Below, piece after piece: positions 60,301-64,000 of a stretch of DNA of 64,000 nt. Below the pieces are notes generated by a model, which saw only the letters and a list, made by a program, of their open reading frames with translations, was not told the origin of the DNA and did not search any database. The first letter of the stretch is position 1, and each line of letters begins with the position of its first letter. The translations under genes were made by a program, and so were the position numbers. The DNA is from Acanthococcus lagerstroemiae (Eukaryota; Arthropoda; Insecta; Hemiptera; Eriococcidae). Location: the NCBI GenBank assembly GCA_031841125.1, contig CM063114.1, forward strand, positions 26,853,266 through 26,917,265, in the 5' to 3' direction.

Positions 60301-60770
60301 ATTAGTCTCAAACCGTATTTCATTTCACATATTTCTTATTAAAATTCAAAAATCAATATTGAAAAAAAAAAAAGTCATCGGGAAACTTTTACAATTATTT
60401 TGGAGGACAGTGGACTACCAGGTATCTTATGTAATTTTGTCAAATTTCTAAATTGTGGCACTTGTTACGTACTGCTACGCCCAAAAATCAATCAATGGTA
60501 AGACGAGATAAAGTGGCTATAAATAAGCTCATAATGGGAAATATTGAATGTAAAATTAATAAAAAATTGAATTTCGCAAAATCGGATTTTTTACGGGACG
60601 TCAAATATTTTATTGAAAACGAAATTTCTCAGTTGAATCCGTTGAAACTTTCGTTAAAAACTGGAAAGAAGGAAATCAAAATTGAAATGAGTACGCAGTT
60701 TCTTATGCTTCCTGATTTTGAAAAGACGCATTTACTGCGTTTTGAAAAAGTACTTTTCGTATGAAACGAC
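57400..60770. repeat. Diverged satellite-like repeat field
   Basis: It has quasi-repetitive texture with words such as 'aaattttgat', 'ttgaaat' and 'ccgacttc'. About 120 bases at 58240-58360 match the reverse complement of 60620-60760 ('gaagcacaaaacactg', 'aattttgattt', 'gacttttgacagaaat'). ORFs 58167-58448 (minus) and 60453-60764 (plus) lie over this pair and share an ENEIS...PL pattern, so they may be decayed coding of one element. Confidence 0.4.
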
Positions 60771-62427
60771 TCTGTTGGATTCTTCGGACAACCATGGAGT
60801 CGGCATATGACGTCAATTCTGGTGCAGTATGCAGCCGGGCATTGGACCAAGGTTTCCTTCATTTTACAAAATAGGGTTGCTCCGAATTAAGTAATTATTC
60901 GACCCGCTTCAGTATTTTCGTCTCGAACGTATTTAAAAGGCCCAAATTATAATACAAAAATTAACGTTTCAGCTTCGAGTATCCGAATGCAGCGAAAACG
61001 ACCTTCTCTGAAAATAAACTATTGTTCGAAAGTACGACGAGATGTTCTTTTTTTTTTTTTAAATATTGTTAATGAGCGGTGGGTGTGAAAACAGTATACG
61101 TGAAAACCTAATTAGCTAATTTAGTATTTACTCGGTAGCGTAAAGGCAGATTTCGAGGGATAATTAAAATTATTATTATAATTATAGTTAACGACTTTAT
61201 ATTCTTTTTGACTTGCCAGTGTTTTTTATGATTTGGTAAGTTAAAATTGGCGGCAGTTATTGTCGATTGAAAAAATGTTATGCAGTGGTACACCGGTGAG
61301 CGATGACCACGTCAAGAACGTTTTTGTTTTTCTCAAAATTGTTGTAACACTTCCTTAATGTACCAAATTAATTTGGGAATGTAGGTGCACCAGTGATTTA
61401 GTAACCACCTGAGGTAAACACTGAAACATGTGTAAGGTATCATTATTCATTAGTAACGTTTTCTTTGGTCCAGTGCCCACTGACAGTTGTATAGAAAGTA
61501 CATACATAGAAAAGGTTAGCAGAGAACCCAATGGCATCTATTCTGATTCCAAGTTCAACAGTAAGATATTTACCGGGACCCGGCGCAAAAGAAATGGAGA
61601 TGGAGGCCACTTCTCCAGGGGGATAACTTTGGGCCAAATTGCTTATTTTAAATTCAAAAAGTAGGGAAAAGGCGTTGGTCTTTCTGCTATGGGGCAAACC
61701 ATCGGTTCAGGGGGAATCCCCCCCCCCCCATTTGCTTCCCAACACTACGGGCCTGAATTGTAGAAGTCTCTCTTGCGGAAGACTTGAAATCGACTGCAAC
61801 TGGACATCTGAGCAGTTCTATTTCTTCTTGCTAATTAGGCGCTGATACACGATGCAAGTTCTTCAGCTACTGGTTAATAATACAATGAAAAATTTGTGAT
61901 GGAAAAGTTGCTGCATATAATGCCAGCTATCCCAGTGAATGGTCCTAGCAGCTAGCCGTAAAAACTAGTCTCGGCTCTCAAACATTAATTTTTTACAATT
62001 GAAGACATTAGTCTCCATTCCAGTGCTCACTACGCCCCTGAAGTTATCATATTTTAGAAGTACATGAACTATATTTCGCAACTGATGCAAAGCACCAGTT
62101 AATATTATACTTACTCAATATCAAAAGTTAATTTGGGGACGAGTAGTTCAAAAATACACATTTTGATCTGGGGTCATTTTGTCTGTCAGAATCCTTTACG
62201 TGTATCGTGTATAAATAGTAAGAATTTAATTCCTAAGATCTGAAAAATAGAGTCAAGTATTTGGAATATCTCTTTATTAGCACTGTCTTACAGCAGGAAG
62301 TCCTCCCCATCTATTCATGAAACTACCTCACGATCTAAAATGGATATTTAAATATGATATACCTTTCTATCAGCAGCAGTGGACTCAGTCTTGTAGAGAG
62401 GATTTTAGGTTTTGTGTGATGACAATA

Positions 62428-62755
62428 CAGAGTATCTACCAGATTTTAAAATGGAAAATATTGGACATCTATTGGACTTTTCACTAAAAAAGGCACGTAC
62501 ATGCAAAATTTTTATAATTTATTATCAATTTCTTTTAATCGCTGAAATAATTTTCTCTTTCCAAGAACTGACCCTTTTCAAATAATATATCCAGTCAAGT
62601 TTTCCAGAACACTGAAAATATTATTACACTTATTTCTTTATTTTTCAGTTTTTTTATTGGACCAATATTAAAATTATTGGACTTTTATTTGACTTATTGA
62701 ACCATTTTTCGAATATTAGACTTTTATTGGACTTACTGGGCCGGTAGACAACCTG
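62428..62755. mobile_element. CAG-ended MITE
   Basis: The left end is cagagtatctaccag and the right end reads caggttgtctaccgg inward. The interior repeats 'ttggacttttattgga'-type words. No coding and no exact target duplication. Confidence 0.6.
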
Positions 62756-63059
62756 CAAATAGCTGAAAGATCATAGGCGGGATTTAAATTGTCATCTCAA
62801 AGGGGGAAAGGCCCCAAAATGTTTAAACTGCCTTCTAAGAAAAAAAAAAACAGCAACAAAAACAGATATGATGTTGTTTTGCGATAAATTAGCAAGTACA
62901 AATATTTTGGGCAGTGGCAGAAGGGATCAGAAATATAAAAACCGTGCTATGTTTTTATCTCAAGACAGAGCTCATGCAGTCTAGAAGCGCCCAAAATCAC
63001 TATTTTACTATGCCACTTTTATGATCCACAGAACAAACACTCAATTTTTTGAAAGTATC

Positions 63060-63830
63060 AGAATTATATGAAATTTTAATTTTGATAATTCGGAGCGTAA
63101 TTTCGTAACTATAGCATTTTTTCTAAATTAGCCACGTAACCAGTTTTGAATCCTAATGAGCTCTGTTTACTTTTTATCTTATTTTCTGACCGATCGAAGA
63201 TGCAATTTGATAAATAAACTGTTTCATTAATAAATAATGTATTCGTTTTAAATTATAAGCTCGATAAACAGACGATAATTCTGGATATAATGTGTTAATT
63301 ACGCTATACCGGGATAATTAAAATTAATTTTGCTTATTACGGTATAATTTATTTGCTGCAAATGTATGCATATGCATCAACAAAGCAGTATACGGCTAAT
63401 TAAACCGCAGATGTGGTGCCTCTTATTCCTTACACTTTTTTCGAACACATCCATACAGTTTGAGTATTTCACATTTCATTCTTCAATTCGTTAATAAAAT
63501 TTTAGAAGTGCACGTGATCGCACATGTTAGTAGGTCATATTAAAAAATTCTCTTTTTAATACGTATTATAATGAACACATTCACAAATTCAGATATATTT
63601 GTGGAATGGATCTGCGTCGTTGGTAAAAATAATAAGCGTGATAACTGCGATAGGGTGATAAGGTCTCACCTTTCTTTATCGATAAACTTTGTATATACGA
63701 TTATGCGATAAAGAATATGGTATACCATTCAGAAATAATTTAACCAATTAATAATAAAAATCGAATAAGTTGAGGTATCCACTACTCGGTGGCATATAAT
63801 TTAGTCTTAGTATGGAGTCCGTAGTCCGTT
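63060..63830. promoter_or_regulatory. Unique AT-rich block dense in TAATTA cores
   Basis: Unrepeated, with TAATTA/TTAATT at 63296-63300, 63314-63325 and 63395-63400, an atgcatatgcat palindrome near 63368, and GATAA words (gcgataa, cgataaac) around 63650-63710. Candidate intronic enhancer. Confidence 0.3.
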
Positions 63831-64000
63831 AGTCCTGAAAAATAAAGTACATTTTGGGAAGACATTTCCCTTTTATCTTTCTATATTTGAGGATTAGTTC
63901 TTGGCTTAAATCATTGCGAAGGATATTCCCTAATCTACTTGTATAATGTGAAATGTTTTTATGTTGCCAATTTAGCGTTGGCTACACTGAACTTTCATTC

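Larger units (their letters stand above)
44888..64000 (+). other. Scr: Scr intron (5' part, at least 19.1 kb)
   Basis: It starts with the consensus donor gtaagtag. No homeodomain-coding sequence appears on the plus strand to the window end, so the acceptor lies outside. It contains the repeats and candidate regulatory blocks listed below. Parts not listed (for example 44900-45800, 49000-52000, 61300-62400) show only short ORFs and MITE-end fragments. Confidence 0.9.

Noticed and set aside
44888..64000. Hox-cluster microRNA mir-10
   Set aside because: I looked for its mature sequence on both strands and did not find it. It normally lies beyond the Scr 3' end.

Overview
The window is AT-rich arthropod DNA, most likely from an insect, around the first coding exon of the Hox gene Sex combs reduced (Scr). 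The only clearly intact host coding sequence is that exon (44194-44887, + strand). It starts with the Scr-type MSSYQFVNSLASCY box, ends with the YPWMKRVHLGQ hexapeptide region, and is cut by a consensus phase-1 splice donor. The homeobox exon is not present, so the rest of the window (44888-64000) is the 5' part of an intron of at least 19.1 kb. If the usual insect Hox order holds (inference), the 44 kb upstream is the interval towards ftz/Antp.

Everything else is intergenic or intronic DNA with many old mobile elements. From 3.9 to 15.8 kb there is a dense, nested transposon block: an inverted-repeat element, a satellite-like tandem array, an R1-clade-like LINE 3' end, an internally deleted mariner-like element, a jockey-superfamily-like LINE with broken reverse transcriptase split by a foldback element with two perfect 56-bp arms, another R1-like 3' end with its ORF2 C-terminus, and an antisense Ty3/gypsy pol relic. 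The gypsy relic is interrupted by an R1-like fragment and by a 1188-bp composite unit made of two MITE copies around a 0.7-kb core. An 8-bp direct repeat flanks that unit, and the pol reading resumes on its other side.

From 15.3 to 42 kb, non-autonomous elements whose ends begin with CAG (hAT-like) alternate with unique CpG-containing blocks that may be Hox cis-regulatory DNA. This part also holds a Helitron deletion derivative that joins a recognisable promoter to the C-terminal part of the Rep/Helicase (25.2-26.96 kb), and a five-fold palindrome array at 34.25-34.41 kb. The Scr promoter/leader region (about 43.38-44.19 kb) is CpG-rich, has an inverted CCAAT pair, and has a 7-codon upstream ORF 39 bases before the Scr ATG. 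The intron continues the same pattern: a third copy of the 1-kb repeat family A, a 39-bp GC-rich palindrome, a hAT-like MITE with near-perfect 8-bp target duplications, satellite-like diverged repeats, and several unique blocks.

I see no complete transposase or reverse transcriptase gene, no rRNA, no convincing tRNA and no CRISPR array. All family names rest on motifs and similarities read by eye; no database search was run.
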